Counted from the first letter of the stretch, positions 39,030 through 54,774 are shown. The stretch is DNA of 64,000 nt from Latrodectus hesperus (GCA_037975125.1 CM075860.1:19103093-19167092); one strand, 5' to 3'. The notes: a model not told the origin generated them from the letters alone. A program made the numbers and translations.

Positions 39030-40345
39030 GTACTCACATAACCTCCTTTGGCAGTAATAACGCCACTTGCACGCCTGAGCTTTGAATATATAGATGTTGA
39101 ATGGTATGAACACGTACAAATGCCTATATAGTTACAAAATGATGCGAAGTTCATCGGCAGTAGACCAATTCCATCAATATTCAGAAATCTTCTATTGTTG
39201 AGAAGATTTTATAACGTGCAGGCCACTGAAACAGCTGAACATTTTTTGTACCAAAAGGAATTTCCATACACTACTGTAACATGAAGCAGAGGATCGTGCA
39301 CTAAGAATGTAGAATGTCGCAAGGCTCAAATAAATCTTAAAGCTGTAGATTGTAACACAACAGAAATGAAATGGTCATTGTTCAAAGTACCATAAACGTG
39401 AAAAAGAAGTCACTGAGGCATGTTCCAAGAGCACATTCTGCAATAGGATAATAAGATGAATTCAAATGTAAGTTAGCAGTGCTTATCCTTCACTATGTTG
39501 TCAAACACAAGTGCAACAACCATGGTGCAATGAACGATGCCAAAATTTGTTGAAAACACAGCGACTGAACATAAAGCTATTCTTGTGTTCAAGGTCGTTG
39601 TTGATAATACCATTGAAGACACTTCTGTCTTTGATGTAATGTCAAATACAGTCGAAGCAATGGTAGCCGAGTTGACCAGTTCATCCAGATTCAAATAACA
39701 TGGTACTCTTAGTATGAACATATTTTTTCCTGTAAGCGATCTCATTTCTTGAATCATGTCTGGAAACGCTGTTATATTATCGATTTAAGTAATACTGGTA
39801 ATACGTCTTGTCCTGTTGGCTATTAATGACATACATACATAATGGTGCAGATGAGCCTTGGAAAGTACGTTAGGGTTAACGAGTTTGGAATACTTGCCTA
39901 TCACAAAACACCTTGTAATTTTGAATTACGATCAGGTGAAAAGGTCATACCTGAGCTGACATCCTACTCTCTACATCTACGCCACAGCAGCGGAAGATAT
40001 CGTGGATACATCTCTAACTCACATAGCTCCAACAACCTTGATTGTAAACAATTTGGTCACCCTCCCAATCTTACCCCCCCCCCCCGCGGAAAGTGATGGT
40101 TCACATTGCTCATCTTATAAGAATCGGCGTGAAGCTAGAGTCCCTGGGGTTCTGCTTGTTAATAAAAATGGGCCATTGAGATCCATGTCTTTCTGTATGA
40201 CCGTCATGGATCTCATGGAGTAATTCTGCTGATAATCATAAGATCACGACCGATGAAAGGAGCAATATTGTGATACAATAAATCATAATTATAGTAGGCT
40301 GCAATGCGACTTCTGTCAAAGTCAGCAACGTTTTAGTAAGTATAT
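39030..40345 (-). pseudogene. Decayed Tc1-like transposon
   Basis: The minus strand starts near 40330 with VADFDRSRIAAY, then IAPFIGRD and DGHTERHGSQWP. This is the paired helix-turn-helix layout of Tc1 transposases (family DFERGRIV...IAxxVGRN...EGHTERHxGSQRP). The other end, near 39110-39040, reads SIYSKLRRASGVITAKGGYV, like the C-terminal SxPRRVxxxIxARGGxTxY. The span of about 1.3 kb is the usual Tc1 length. In between, frames at 39473-39757 and 39840-40100 are too decayed to place, and the catalytic residues were not recognised. A run of 12 C lies at 40074-40085. Confidence 0.6.
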
Positions 40346-42787
<2,442 letters not shown>

Positions 42788-42855
42788 CAGCTCGCGTTTG
42801 ATATTTGTTGTACTTCACCAGCGATATTTTTTCATAAAAATTCTCATTTTTACTA

Positions 42856-43068
42856 TTGGGTTGTTCGGAAAGTAGTTTCGTTCTTTATGAAAATGGAAAA
42901 CGTATAACGAATAATTATTTTATTAAATTGTATAATGGCAATTTCTGTCTAACATTTTTTACCATTTTTCCGGTGGTAGCTTGATTTCACACTCATAAAA
43001 TGGTTGGTTTTTACTAGCAAAAATCTTATTGAGGTGAATAAAACGAAATTACTTTCCGAACAACCCAG
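42856..43068. mobile_element. 213-bp mariner-derived MITE
   Basis: The left end is TTGGGTTGTTCGGAAAGTAG and the right end in reverse complement is CTGGGTTGTTCGGAAAGTAA, extending into TTTCG on both sides. TA flanks both (42854-42855, 43069-43070). GGTTGTTCGGAAAGT is the typical start of mariner elements. The interior is too short for a transposase and shows no transposase motif. Confidence 0.92.
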
Positions 43069-43194
43069 TAAAGTTTGTGAATTCATTAAAAATCATGTTT
43101 CTTAAGTCATATATGAATTTTAAATTTTTCAACATACTTTTTAAACCACAGTTCAAAATTATATGAGGCAATCTGGCATCCGCTTAGTTTGCAC

Positions 43195-43375
43195 TTTTTT
43201 TAGCTTCGGTTCAACACACTCGTGGATTCGAGTCCCACCCTAGGTTGGGTTGGTTATAGTGTTTTAGAATCTACTTTAAGCCGGAGGTCTTGGTCTAATT
43301 AGCCCTCATGTTCGAAAGACTGTTGAGCGATAAGCAAATGAAAACTATGTGAACTAAGTATTGGTTTATTTTAAG
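43195..43375 (+). repeat. SINE (TTCGGTTCAACA family)
   Basis: It shares CTTCGGTTCAACA, CTCGTGGATTCGAGTCCCAC, TTTAAGCCGGAGGTC, CTAATTAGCCCTC and GTTGAGCGATAAGCAAA with the copy at 57270-57412. The B-box-like GGATTCGAGTCCC marks a tRNA-derived head. Confidence 0.8.
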
Positions 43376-44134
43376 TTAGGAAAGACAAATTTGAAGCATT
43401 TATTTTCAGTGTGAGAAGAACTGATATTTTATATTCTCCATCAACAACGATCTTCTACTGATGATTATTTAAAATGTTTGCCTTGAAAGTATTCCTTGAG
43501 TCCTTACAGCCTCTAGATAATATGAAGATTTTGTTGAAACGAGACATCTGTGATTCTGTGTTCATATTTCATCAACCATCTTCATAGTGTAACTGAACAA
43601 TTCAGCTTAAAGTCTAGAAAGAAGACGAAAAACATATCGCTTTTTTATGCAGCTAAGTTACTGGTACAGATAAACTGTGGAAATATCAGTAAGTAACAAA
43701 CATTGTAACTCGTACAATTTATATCTTTTGCTTGCTATGTTATTATTTGCTATTTTGAGGCGAGAATAATAAATAAGAATAAAAACTTTAATGTTTTGAA
43801 TGTGCATCAACATACTTTTAAAATTAAAATTGCTTTAAAAAAGACACAATAGAGTGTTTACTTCATTTGAAAGAATCATGTGAGTATTATATTTTGTCAT
43901 GTTAAAAACTGTCTTTTTTCAAGGGAATAGGCACACTTTTCCAAATCATGCGTAATAAATCCGGTTCTCAAAGAGCCTTGTTGCAAAAGTGGAGATGTAA
44001 TTTGAGTGTTATAAACCTTTTTCTCAAAAATAAAGAAAAATGTATTTTTATAGTAACAAAGTAATAAAAAAGTATAAATATGAGTTTAATATGAATTGTC
44101 ATTCTATTGTCACATTTTGCTTTAGCGTCTATGC

Positions 44135-44390
44135 CTATGGGATTAATGGCACTCTTCTTAAAGAACGCTATGAGCGCAGGCCACTAGCTCCCAATCGACA
44201 TCAAATGGCTCTGCTCGATATGGGAGTATCCAGAGTGCCTTGCACATGTTCCAGAATTTCGGTGGACGTGCTTTGCGGGGCCACCACCACCTCCCGATGG
44301 ACGCGTCGGTCCACGCGTGCTGACCAGTACCTTGCAAACGCTCCACAGTTCTTTGGTCCAACCATCTTCACCACAAATCATTGTCAGAAC
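44135..44390. repeat. Fragment sharing sequence with the Tc1-like element at 22 kb
   Basis: Plus-strand text AATGGCACTCTTCTTA, GATATGGGAGTATCCAG, TGCACATGTT and CAGAATTTCG parallels 22260-22370. In minus-strand translation both give KF(C/W)NMC, then WILPY followed by DPF or EPF. The function of the shared segment is unknown. It could be transposon UTR or a second repeat inserted in both. Confidence 0.75.
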
Positions 44391-44489
44391 ATTTTTTAAA
44401 TGTTTGTTTTTTGGTTTTAATATTGTAAAAATTTTTCAAAAGCTAATCTTATTAACTAAATATGTTATCAAGCCTTTAACCATAGATTC

Positions 44490-45042
44490 CTTTATCAAAC
44501 ATATACCATCGAATCTGGAGATCATCCATCGCCTTACTAGGGAGCATGATGTTCACTTCCAGTGGGTCCCATCCCACTTGGAATTGATGGTAATGAGATA
44601 GCTGATGCCTTGGCGCGAAAGCCTTCTACTGATGGCGATTGTGAGGAAAGTACTCTCACTTATACAGAGATCTCCTCAATTATTAAAATACAGATGAACA
44701 TGAGATGGCGAGTTCCTCCGAACCACTCCTGGTACTTCACTAGAAGCCCTGGCGGGGCACTTCGAACCAAGGGTACCAGAAAGCGACAAACAGCTCTTTC
44801 TTGCTTCATTAGTGGACATATTAAGGCTCTCGTTTTTCATCGGGGACAGAAGAACTACCTGGATTGCCACTGGTGCGAAGCCGTGCAGGCCTCCCCTACC
44901 CATATACTAAACTGTTTGGATTTTGCCAAAAGTGATATTCTTAAAGATCCTACACTATTTTTGGACTTGTTGGAAATAATGGGTTTTATGGAGATGGTCT
45001 AGCATTGCTTGATCATCTGGGATTAGCTACAACAACAACATA
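44490..45042 (+). pseudogene. Non-LTR retrotransposon RNase H domain, frameshifted
   Basis: The frame reads LEIIHRLTREHDVHFQWVPSH, then after losing one base near 44580 continues GIDGNEIADALARKPS. It then reads TRKRQTALSCFISGHIKALV, WCEAVQASPTHILNC and LEIMGFMEMV before the stop at 45001-45003. This holds the conserved VPSHxGIxGNExAD motif with its aspartate, and the ALxxFxxGH...ASPxHILxC tail. That places it at the end of a LINE ORF2. The upstream reverse transcriptase is absent. It ends at TACAACAACAACATA, the element's 3' tail. Confidence 0.87.
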
Positions 45043-45732
45043 CCATCGACTTATGCAGTTTATTAAAGAAAATACTTTCCTTATTGGTGCTGTTGTCCCA
45101 AGTAAGCAAAAAGCATACTCAACAATCTTGATTAGATTGGAAACTGCTGTGTGGTTCTCTTTGTGAAATGACCAAACAGCCTGAGCCATTTTACTTCACT
45201 TGGAATAATCAGATCATTGGAAATCTCTTCTGACTTCCACTGAGTTCAATTTTGACTGCAAATTTCACATTAGCAAGCTCAACTTTGCTCATGGACACGA
45301 ATGGCGAGACAAGACGAAACGATGACTGTATTACTTATTAGCAAACCTTCATTCTTCTATAGTTTTCCTTTTTCATGCAGTACAGAAAGAAATGACAAAT
45401 TATTCTAAATAATCCTTTATAGTTACTTTCAGACATTTTTGGCCGCATCTATAAAATCAAATTCTATATTTACCCGGACGTGAGGTAAACAGGCCGGAGT
45501 CTGAGGATTTTGTCTAAAAACAGGGACGTCTGGCAAGTCTACTTAAATAATACAAGAATGATGAGTAAGATATGTAAATTTATATTATTTTTTATACATG
45601 TTTAATTTATAAGATCACGATTTTCTGTTAGTTAAACCATTTTTTCCATCTTGAAAAAAAGGCCAATTTTAAAAAACTTACTTCTTCAAGAGAATCTAGA
45701 ATATAGAACTTCACCAACATTTTTGTGTAATA

Positions 45733-46500
45733 CAGTGGGTAATCGGTTAACGAACATTGTCCGTTACAGGACTATGTTCGCTATCCGAATTGTTCGTTAA
45801 CCGATCATCAATTTACCATGGATTTTTTTGTGAAATCTATTAATTCGTTCTGGAGAACCCCTAAAAATTAAATTAAAAAAGGATGTGTAATTTCTACGTA
45901 AGTTATTAAAACTTCTACATATGTATAGTCTGGCATATTAATGTCCTTTTCTTTTTTTTTTTTTTTGTTTATGGGGCATTAAAGAACATATCCTGTGTCT
46001 ATTGCTTTTCTCTCTTGTTTAAGACTTTCCGCAAGTGACTAATAGCATTGTTGTTGTAAAGATCCCTTAACCTCACTGATATCAGCTTAGTTTGGGTGCC
46101 ATTCTAAGACCATTGCTCTGACATCCTCCCACATCTTTAACGAATAAACAAGGAAGAGGATGCTCAAAAGGAAATCAGATTCGGTTTTGAATGAAATCAA
46201 AACCAGGAGGTCTATTTTGGCTATAAATATTCTATTGGAAAAAAATTCTTTTTTAGTATAGAACTTTGAAGTTTAATAGGTAAGCAATATAATTCAAGAG
46301 TGCTGAAAAACGATTTTTGGTTCGTTGAGTTTAGATGCCCTACACACCATGCTCCGAGAAACCGAAAAGTGTTCGCTAGAATTCGTTTTAGTTCGTTATC
46401 CAAATATATATTCGTTGTCCGAACATAAAAATCTTTTGTAAAAGTGTTCGTTGTCTGATTTGTTCGCAGTCCGAACTGTTCGTTAACAGATCACCCACTG
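45733..46500. mobile_element. 768-bp Tigger/pogo-like non-autonomous element
   Basis: The left end CAGTGGGTAATCGGTTAACG and the right end, reverse-complemented, CAGTGGGTGATCTGTTAACG extend inward through repeated GTTCG motifs. TA flanks both ends (45731-45732, 46501-46502). The interior has no intact frame. The patch 46060-46150 may be a transposase tail but is not recognisable with confidence. Confidence 0.88.
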
Positions 46501-46647
46501 TAATGTATTTGGAAGTTCTTATGAATATATCTGCGGATAATAAAATAAAATTTCTTTCGGTTGAAATACTATTAGGACTTAAGTACAAAAATTCGAAGAG
46601 TTTAATTTTCGCTGAACTGAGTGGAATATGATAGTGCCATTTATTAA

Positions 46648-48610
46648 CCCCTACTTTGACTAATTTTTTTAGAGAAATAGGCATGTTGAAATATTTTACG
46701 ATGACCATTAATTTAAGTCCAGAAAAATCGAAGCATGTTTCAATGCACTGGATTCCTCAATGAACGGTATTTTTTACTCCCACGAAAGATTTATAAAAAA
46801 TTATGAATATAAATATTTCGAAACAATATTCAAACATACATTAAGTTCTACTGTTTTCCATCTGTATTTTTAAAACAGTTTCAAGTAAAAATAATGTCTA
46901 TAAAGATTAGCAGATAAACATTTCTTGTAAATTTAAAATTATTTTTGAAGACGGAGCATTTTATTCAGACTGGTATTAATTAATAACTTTTATCCATAAT
47001 TTCTAATAGTAATTTAAGATTGATTACAGTAAAAAAATACCCTTCTCGAAAATTGTTCGTTTATTTTGCAGCTGTTATTAAAACTATACAAAGGACTATA
47101 AGTAATACTTTGAAATACAACTGTAAATATGAACTCAGAAATGTTATTTTTCTATACAGTCAGAGGAAGTACAGATACCAATCAATAATCATGATTGTTG
47201 ATATAATTCAAACCTAAGTCAAAATAAAAAACAATTTTTAATCTGATAAATCGTTTTCCTGAAAATAATTTATCAGATAAAAATTATAACTTTACATTTA
47301 TTTGCTTTTTACGCCTGCATGCACTTCTTTAAATCGAAATTTCACTATATATCAACAAATATATTTTTGAAAAAGCCACTGAATTGAAATAATTAAGGTT
47401 TTTTTTTAAATTAATGATTCGAAAAATATGAATTAAGGCAAAAATTTTAAGTAAATGAATTTTCGAATCTTGAAATTCGTTTCCAAACACTTTTAATCCA
47501 ATTTTTTTATATAGATTCAAGTTTTATATTGTGTAGGTTTCACACAGAATTAAGACATTGTTAATTTTTCTTAAGACATTGAGAAATTGAAACAATTTGT
47601 TTTTTTATTATTATCATTATTTCCAAATTAAGAATTCAAATCAATGAAAAAGAAGTAAGGATCCATATTTTTGTAAACGTAAAGGCATTTTTCAAGAAGG
47701 AACATAACATACAGATATATAAGAGCATAACATACAGTCCGAGATGATATTTAATAATTTTTGTCCATTGACTCTCAATTGAATTTTTATGAAATGAATT
47801 GTTTTATTAGAAGTGTGTTTTAAAATGCGTTAAATTTGAGAATTTGTAGTCCATGACTACAACAACACTATGGGAGGTGATGTTAAAGTCAATCAACATC
47901 TTACACACTTCCCGTTTGCTAGAAAAGGAGGTAAAAAATATTACTAGAAATTATTTTTCCATCTCCTACACCAGGCGTTATATAAATAACTCCTTTATTT
48001 AGCATACTTCAGCAGGAGGTGCGAAAAATATGAACTTCGGAAAATCAATTGTTGAACTAAATAAACCAAATATTCGACTACCAGGACCAGGGCGTCCTAG
48101 TGTAAGCTTACTGCGCCTCACAGGTCGACACTTTCCAGAACACATCCCATCAATGGTGAAAAAATCTACTCCAACCAGGCAGTGTTTTATATGCTGTCGT
48201 GAAACCGATGAACAAGGGAAGAGAATAAGGCATGAGACAAGAGTTTAAATTAAAATGTGCAATATATAGGCTTTTGAGCAGTACCTTGTTTTGGGATATA
48301 CCATACTGTAAAAGATTTGTAAAATTTATGTATTGAAAATCATATTGTTGTGTTTTTATATTATACTAGTTATATTTAGCTTCAAAATTTCATTTAATTT
48401 GCTCAATATGAATAACATGTATGTGTAATCAATGTTTTACGTGTATGTAAAAATTATAAATATAGTAGTTATTGTATTTAAAACTTCATATTTGTAATAA
48501 AAAAGTATTTTCTAACTCTTATAATAATACAAAGAATAAAATTAAACAAGAGTCAAAAAAAATTTCCATTTTTGGTTCATTTTTCTGAAATATATGTCAC
48601 AGTTAAGGGG
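46648..48610 (+). mobile_element. Probable piggyBac-like element
   Basis: TTAA sits at 46644-46647 followed by CCCCTACTTTGAC. At the right, TTAA at 48611-48614 is preceded by the reverse complement of CCCCTTAACTGTGAC. TTAA duplication with short C-rich ends is the piggyBac signature. The interior contains a piggyBac transposase C-terminus (47846-48345). The pairing of these two ends is inferred, since the inverted match is short and imperfect. Confidence 0.6.
47846..48345 (+). pseudogene. piggyBac transposase C-terminal remnant
   Basis: Frames in order read VVHDYNNTMGG, then RKGGKKYY, a stop, KLFFHLLHQAL, then SAGGAKNMNFGK in another frame. They end with RLTGRHFPEHIPSMVKK followed by PTRQCFICCRETDEQGKR. 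In piggyBac transposases the DYNxxMGGVD motif carries the last catalytic aspartate (here GGDV, altered). The final section is the cysteine-rich zinc-binding tail beginning RLTGRHF...PTRRCxVC. Stops and frameshifts make it non-functional. The N-terminal and earlier catalytic parts were not recognised upstream. Confidence 0.85.
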
Positions 48611-48749
48611 TTAAATTCGAATTGAAGAAACTAGAAAAAATTTTCGTTTTCGAATTTTGGAATCCATTACAATTATTCGAAGTTTCGTGGATTGGAGCAT
48701 CTGTCTGACTTTAACATTTTTATTCAAATTATTTTTACAACTACAGTAT

Positions 48750-49170
48750 ATGAAAGAACTGCAGTGCAGACCCTCCCGTGCTATTCAAATGAGTAGAAAA
48801 GCACCCGCAGCTTATTTATCAATAAGACCAGCAAGCGCTATTGTTTATGAAAAGCCATGCTGGCATGCGCCGCTGTGACGTTGACCTACATCAGCCGGAG
48901 AGACCGCTGGGTGCTTCACGTTGTGAAAAAAGAACATCTGCCAATTAAAACAGGAAAAAGCGCCACTGACCTAGAAGAAAAATCGAAAAGGACCGTCACC
49001 ATCGGTTTGGGTGAAAGTTTATTGGCCTCATTCTTTTTTTCTCTTTCCCCGCATCTTCCACGAGCGACCTTGGAGTGGTACCCTCCCCTCTTGAGAATCA
49101 CTTGTCCTCACGCGTTCCGGGTTCAAACTGAGGAGTGGGGAATCGCAACAAATGAAGGATAACGATTACA
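48750..49170. other. GC/CpG-richer patch of unknown nature
   Basis: The composition is clearly less AT-rich than its surroundings, and overlapping frames are open on both strands (48657-48878, 48857-49162, 48916-49101). I recognise no protein, splice context or repeat. A promoter or untranslated exon is possible. Confidence 0.25.
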
Positions 49171-50117
49171 TAACTTTATTTACGATTTTATAGCCAGAAT
49201 GAAGTGCGCAATCTTTACCCTAATTCTGGGAAGACTTTTTTTATAATGATTTATACGAATTCGACCAAATATTTTACTCGCCAATTGGGAATAAGTGTGA
49301 TTTAATCACTGTTTTCTGCCAGGTGCTCATTCATTTGAAGATTTTGTACTTTCGTAATTCACTAAATAGTTCCTTGTTTCCATTGTAAATATATTGATAT
49401 TTACGGCACATAAAATTCAAAACAAATAGCTTTTCTTATTATTTTGCGATAAAAATTTTATATTAACGACATTTTTTTGATCACAGATAATAAATATGTA
49501 TATAGCAATGAATGATTGTTCACGTGTGTGACATATGTTGAAAACTTGCTTAAACTTAAAAAAATGAAAATGCATTAAATTCTCTAGAATTTTTTTTCAT
49601 AAAAATAATTATAAAATATCATAATATTATTAAAAATTCAAGGATGCACGATAATTTAAAAATTGTTTGCATGACAAAAAAACATGAATACTTGATTTTT
49701 AAAACTATTTCTCTAATTTGTTGTAAAAATTGAAGTAAAAGTATACTTCAGATTTAAATGCAGTTATTGCTTCTTCTTTAATAATCTCTATAATTTGTAG
49801 CAAAATAAGAGGAAAAGTATACTTCAGATTGTTTGAAATTTATGTTACATTATGCATTCATTATATTGGTTTTCAAACTTTATTTTTTAGTGAATATTTT
49901 ATTTAAATGTTTTTATATTCATAAATATTTGAAATATTTCACATTTTTTTATATATGTCTAATGGAAAAATTGAAAAATTATGTGAATTAAACAGCTCAA
50001 CAGATATACTGAATATAATGAAAAAATACATTGCCAATTTTCAGTTATTCAAGAATAAATGTATCGAATTTTTTTACTTTTACATTCATTCTAAATATAC
50101 TCTACCTTAGCAGAGCT

Positions 50118-50121
<4 letters not shown>

Positions 50122-50196
<75 letters not shown>
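50122..50196. repeat. (TA)n microsatellite
   Basis: About 36 TA units, followed directly by GGGGGAACCCTAACGGC and a 250-bp non-AT-rich patch (to about 50460) that I could not classify. Confidence 0.95.
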
Positions 50197-50198
<2 letters not shown>

Positions 50199-50916
50199 GG
50201 GAACCCTAACGGCTTACTTTCCATAAAATCAGCAAAGTGAAACATTGCTTTTCAAGGGGAGCATCTGGGAAAATAACCATTATCTTCCTTACTAGGTTGC
50301 TGAAGTTCGTGATTTGGAAAGTTCAGGTGTCGACCTCGTCACTTGACCTTGGTATTCATAATTACGAGACGCTAGTTGATAAGTAAGTATTCCAAATCCG
50401 TTAACCTCGTGTGCAATTCGGGCCTCACTTCATCGCTATATGTTATATGTATCGTTCACACAAATGTGTGTTCGTAAATCAATTTTGCAAGTTATCCATG
50501 ATGTTTATATATTCCAAAAAAATCATCAGTCTCTAATAATAATGAAAAAGAGATTCATTACAAAAAATTAAATAACCAGCATTAGCTGAGAATATTTACC
50601 TATGTATTATGTACTGCCGAATTCAAATTTTTGTAGATGATATTATAAAAAAAGAATATTGGTAATTTAATATTCTTTTTTCTGTCGTTGCATAGTTAAT
50701 TTTTGTTAACTGTTTTTCCAAGTTTAAATAAAATGTGAAAATTATGGATTTTATATAATTGTAAAACTTTTAAGACCATATTAAAAGGAATTCACGTTTG
50801 AAATACTAACTCACTAACTCGTAACTGCACTTTTGAAGTTATAAATAATAAATAAAATTTTTAAAACCATTCATATTAATCATTTTATTAGGGGCAAATA
50901 AAACATAAGATTTTGT

Positions 50917-51058
<142 letters not shown>

Positions 51059-51059
51059 T

Positions 51060-53640
51060 CAAACACGACAAAACAATTTAAATTTTATCTCATCTTTATA
51101 TATTTTAACAATATTAAATTCATAACAAGTTTAATCGGAAAAGTGCATTATCAATGGTTATTCCATTTAAAAAAATTTTATTCATTTTTTTAAAGCAGAA
51201 ATTACATTGTTATTTAAGCCAAACTTTTTTAACCACTTTACTTCTGAGCTCAATGACCTTCTGTTAAATATTCTGGGGTTCAAGAATAAGATAAATTTCA
51301 ACTTTTTCAGAAAAAAAATCTTTATCATATTCTCAAATTTATGCTACTCCCGGAGGAATGGCGGTTAAGAATTGCAATTTATAAGCGGAAAAATGATGTT
51401 GGTAAAAAAACTTATGCCATCAAATATTCAGAACCAAGACATAACTATGAAAAGTTATTTTATTTTCCTCCAAAATTGGGGCGAAGATACGATGCATAAT
51501 ATTCATACTCTTTGAATTATGTATAGCCTGAAGTAGTTTTTGTCTGGTTAATTCGTAAATTCTTTTACAGTAGTCTGCATTAAGATTAAATAAAATATTA
51601 AACGATTTCCTGGTATTAGATGAGATTTAAAAGTCGTATTTCTAACGAAAAATTACTAAATACTTTAAGAATGTGTAGAGAATTATATGTATAATCTTTA
51701 TAAATAGCAAGGACATATATATATAACACATGAGAAATGAGGCACATCAAAAAATGTACGTTAACAATCCACTATGATACCTCTTAAACAAGCAAGTGAC
51801 AGTAAATGTTAGAACATTAGTTGAAGTTACATAGTGTTAATAAATAAAATCAGAAATTTTGGCAGTTAAGGTAAAAAAAACTCACATTTTTTTTCAGAAG
51901 TTTGTTTAACTCCAATACGATTTTCAGTTCATCATTATCAAAATGGTAATTAATTCGGTCACTCAAAGATCAGATTTTTATTGACACCATTTACATAAAT
52001 TTTTTATTCCGAAAGCAAAGCTCTCTATTTTCAATAACGAACAAGTTACGCTATTAAAACGTGTTATTACCTTAAAAGCGCTTGAGCATGTGCGTTTCTA
52101 GCTGATTATTTCTACCAACACAAACCGTCACAAACGCAAGCAAACTATTTTCTTGTCGCACAGCCAAGTATTAAGATCACCACTTGAATTACACCAACTC
52201 GCATTCCATCTTAAAGTGGAAGAACATTAAACTTTATAAATATTAAACTAAGCTCTTTCAACATGACTGTCTTTGGAGAGTATAAGGAATTGAACATCCA
52301 TTCCTTTCAAAAACGATGGCTTTTCCCACCAAATTGATCAGCTTTGAGCACACCACTGCCTTAGTGGTAATTTACATAACACATCATAAAAAGGCATTAT
52401 TCAGTTCTCTATACCTAATACACCTCTTTTTTTCAGGCAAACATATTTTAATGAAACAAATGCAGGCTGTATGGTTCATTGACAAAACTAGAAAGTTAAG
52501 AATTCGTCTGAGTTTCATTAAAAATTGGTTCAAAAAATTCCAATTTTGGTCCTTAAAAACTGCTCACACTTAGAGAAATTCGACATTAAATGGGTAAAAA
52601 AAATAACATGTCCAGCGAAAGATTATGTAAAGAAAAAAAGCAACAGCAAAAGCAAGCAAGAGATTATAATTAGTAGGAAAATAAAAATAAGGAAATTAAG
52701 GAATATTTCACAAAAAATAAGATGATTCATACACATTATTATGCATATTAAAATAGTTTATATACCTTCTTTTAAGTGAATAAGTAAAGCTGTAAGCTAA
52801 AAAACTAAAGTTTTAAATTTCAGTTGAACAGTTCTTAGGGTGTTGATATTTGTAATGATATATAGAAATTAATTTTAAATTGCGTCAGCTCTGGATTGGA
52901 TTGTTTGGCTGTTATTCTCAAACTATTATCTCATTTTCAGTTGAAGGAAGAATCACTTGTGTAACCAGAGACATTTGAAAAGTTATTAAAGAGTAAAATT
53001 TTGTAAGAAAAGGTTATCACCCAAACGTGAATTGAAATCAAGAAGCTTTTAAATATATAATGAAGCTTTTTAATTCTAACATTTGTGTGGATGAACAAAA
53101 TGATTAAAAATTTTATAAAATTATTATGTAATGTCAGATTTTAACTGTAAAGCATACGCAGACACTATTTTGAAATTGACGCCCAATGATCAAAGCATTG
53201 GTGTTATATTCCTTAAAGTAGTTTCGTTTCCCGGTTCACAGATATGTTTCCAATTGTTCCTTTAAATTGGTTTATTTGTCATTCTTATGGTCTATTTTAT
53301 GCTCATGACTTCTAATTCGAATTTCAGAGACTTCTAATTTGTGCGTATAACATGCAATTCGTGTTGTCAGAGTTTCAAAACTCACAGTTATACACAATTA
53401 CTCAACATAAGTTTTTCCGCAAATAATCTTTACACGTGTTATCTCCTCCCATTGTATAAAACTCAAAAATAAAAACTGATCGTTGATAACCATAGGGCAG
53501 AAATGACAGCAATAATCTCCCGAACGATATACAAAAACAAAAGAGAAACTCTGTCATCCTTATTATGTCAAGATTGGATCGAGAATCTATTTGTCTCACA
53601 GTATTATGGATCTTGGTTACCCGATATGAATTGAGAAAGA
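51060..53640. other. AT-rich sequence, nothing recognised
   Basis: Overlapping plus-strand frames at 52316-52573 and 52525-52725 are lysine- and phenylalanine-rich, as expected from AT-rich noise. No repeats or RNA genes seen. Confidence 0.35.
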
Positions 53641-53960
53641 AAAACAATGCTACAAGGATTTCTTTGTCACTTCCATCTGACATCACGTGACGGGTCAAAG
53701 GAGTTTTCCTATTGGCTGACCCGAAGAAGAGATGACATCAGATCTCTGCATTGCCACACTCCAGTGAACGAGGTCTGATGGAGTTGCAATCGCAATTGTT
53801 TTGCTTCGGAAGCCGCTTGGAAATGAGGCTTCGTTAACGGATTTAATTGAAATGTCTCGATGGGGTTGTAAAGCAGCCCCATTCACGATAGCACAGCAGA
53901 TGCTTTCGTACAGAATGTCTCTATTTACCGCGAGAATTGCAGTTAGAATCAAAGAAAAAG
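53640..53960. promoter_or_regulatory. Promoter-like patch (CCAAT, E-box, CRE-like)
   Basis: The sequence CATCACGTGACGGGTCAAAG contains an E-box (CACGTG) and a CRE-like overlap. It is followed within 40 bases by CCTATTGGCTG (an inverted CCAAT box) and then GATGACATCAGATC. The patch is less AT-rich than its surroundings. No coding exon was confirmed on either side; the minus-strand frame at 53695-54012 starts with a hydrophobic stretch but matches nothing I know. Confidence 0.3.
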
Positions 53961-54774
53961 AGAAGATTGCGTAGGCATTTATTGTAAATGACAACATAAT
54001 AATGACAAGCACTTTTTTCTATGCCAACCGTAACATTTTCCCCAAGACATTGTAATATAATGACAACCATTTTTTTAACCAACTTTTATTAACTGAGAAT
54101 GGAAAAAGTTCTCATCACAAATTCTTCGAATAATTTAAATAACAACAATACAAAGAAAATATAAAATAGCATTTTTGTACGCACTTAACATTAAAGTTAA
54201 TTTAAAAATTTCAAATGGAAAATACAAATTTTCCAATATTTACACAAACATCACATAAATTTGATGAATTTCACGCATATATTTATACCTGATGAGTAAA
54301 ATAACTTCTCTTTAAATCAAATAAAATGTACAATCGAAAATATTTCAAATTTTTAACTATTAACAGTCAAAAATTTAAAGATTAAATTCTAAGATTTTTT
54401 TGATAAAGTATTTACTCTAATCATTTACAATTTATGAATTTATATGGTAACATTATAGCATTATCCATAATCAACATGAGTTCTAAAAACGAATTTACAA
54501 AAAATAATTTGTCTTGTTTCTTAGACTGCAGCAACAGTGAGGTAGTAAAACTGTTTTATGGAGTTTCAACATATGTACTACTGATCAATGAATTAAGTTC
54601 GATAAACAATAATGTTAAAATAGTTTTGAATCACACACATAATCAACTGACAATGAGATGTTAACTTCCTTTTAGTAGCCGACAAGCAACCGATTATTGG
54701 ATCTAATATTTAATATGTATGTATGAATTCTCTTAGTATAGTAATTCCTGAGAGAAATTTAATTAAAAGGGTAA

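Noticed and set aside
39840..40223. Plus-strand ORFs over the poly-C tract
   Set aside because: They overlap the minus-strand Tc1-like remnant and are read from the non-coding strand of it.
48657..49162. Possible small secreted protein genes
   Set aside because: Three mutually overlapping frames on both strands with no recognised domain. The openness reflects the local GC-richer composition.
53695..54012. 105-codon minus-strand ORF with a hydrophobic N-terminus
   Set aside because: No recognisable family. The hydrophobicity follows from AT-rich codons, and it overlaps the promoter-like patch.
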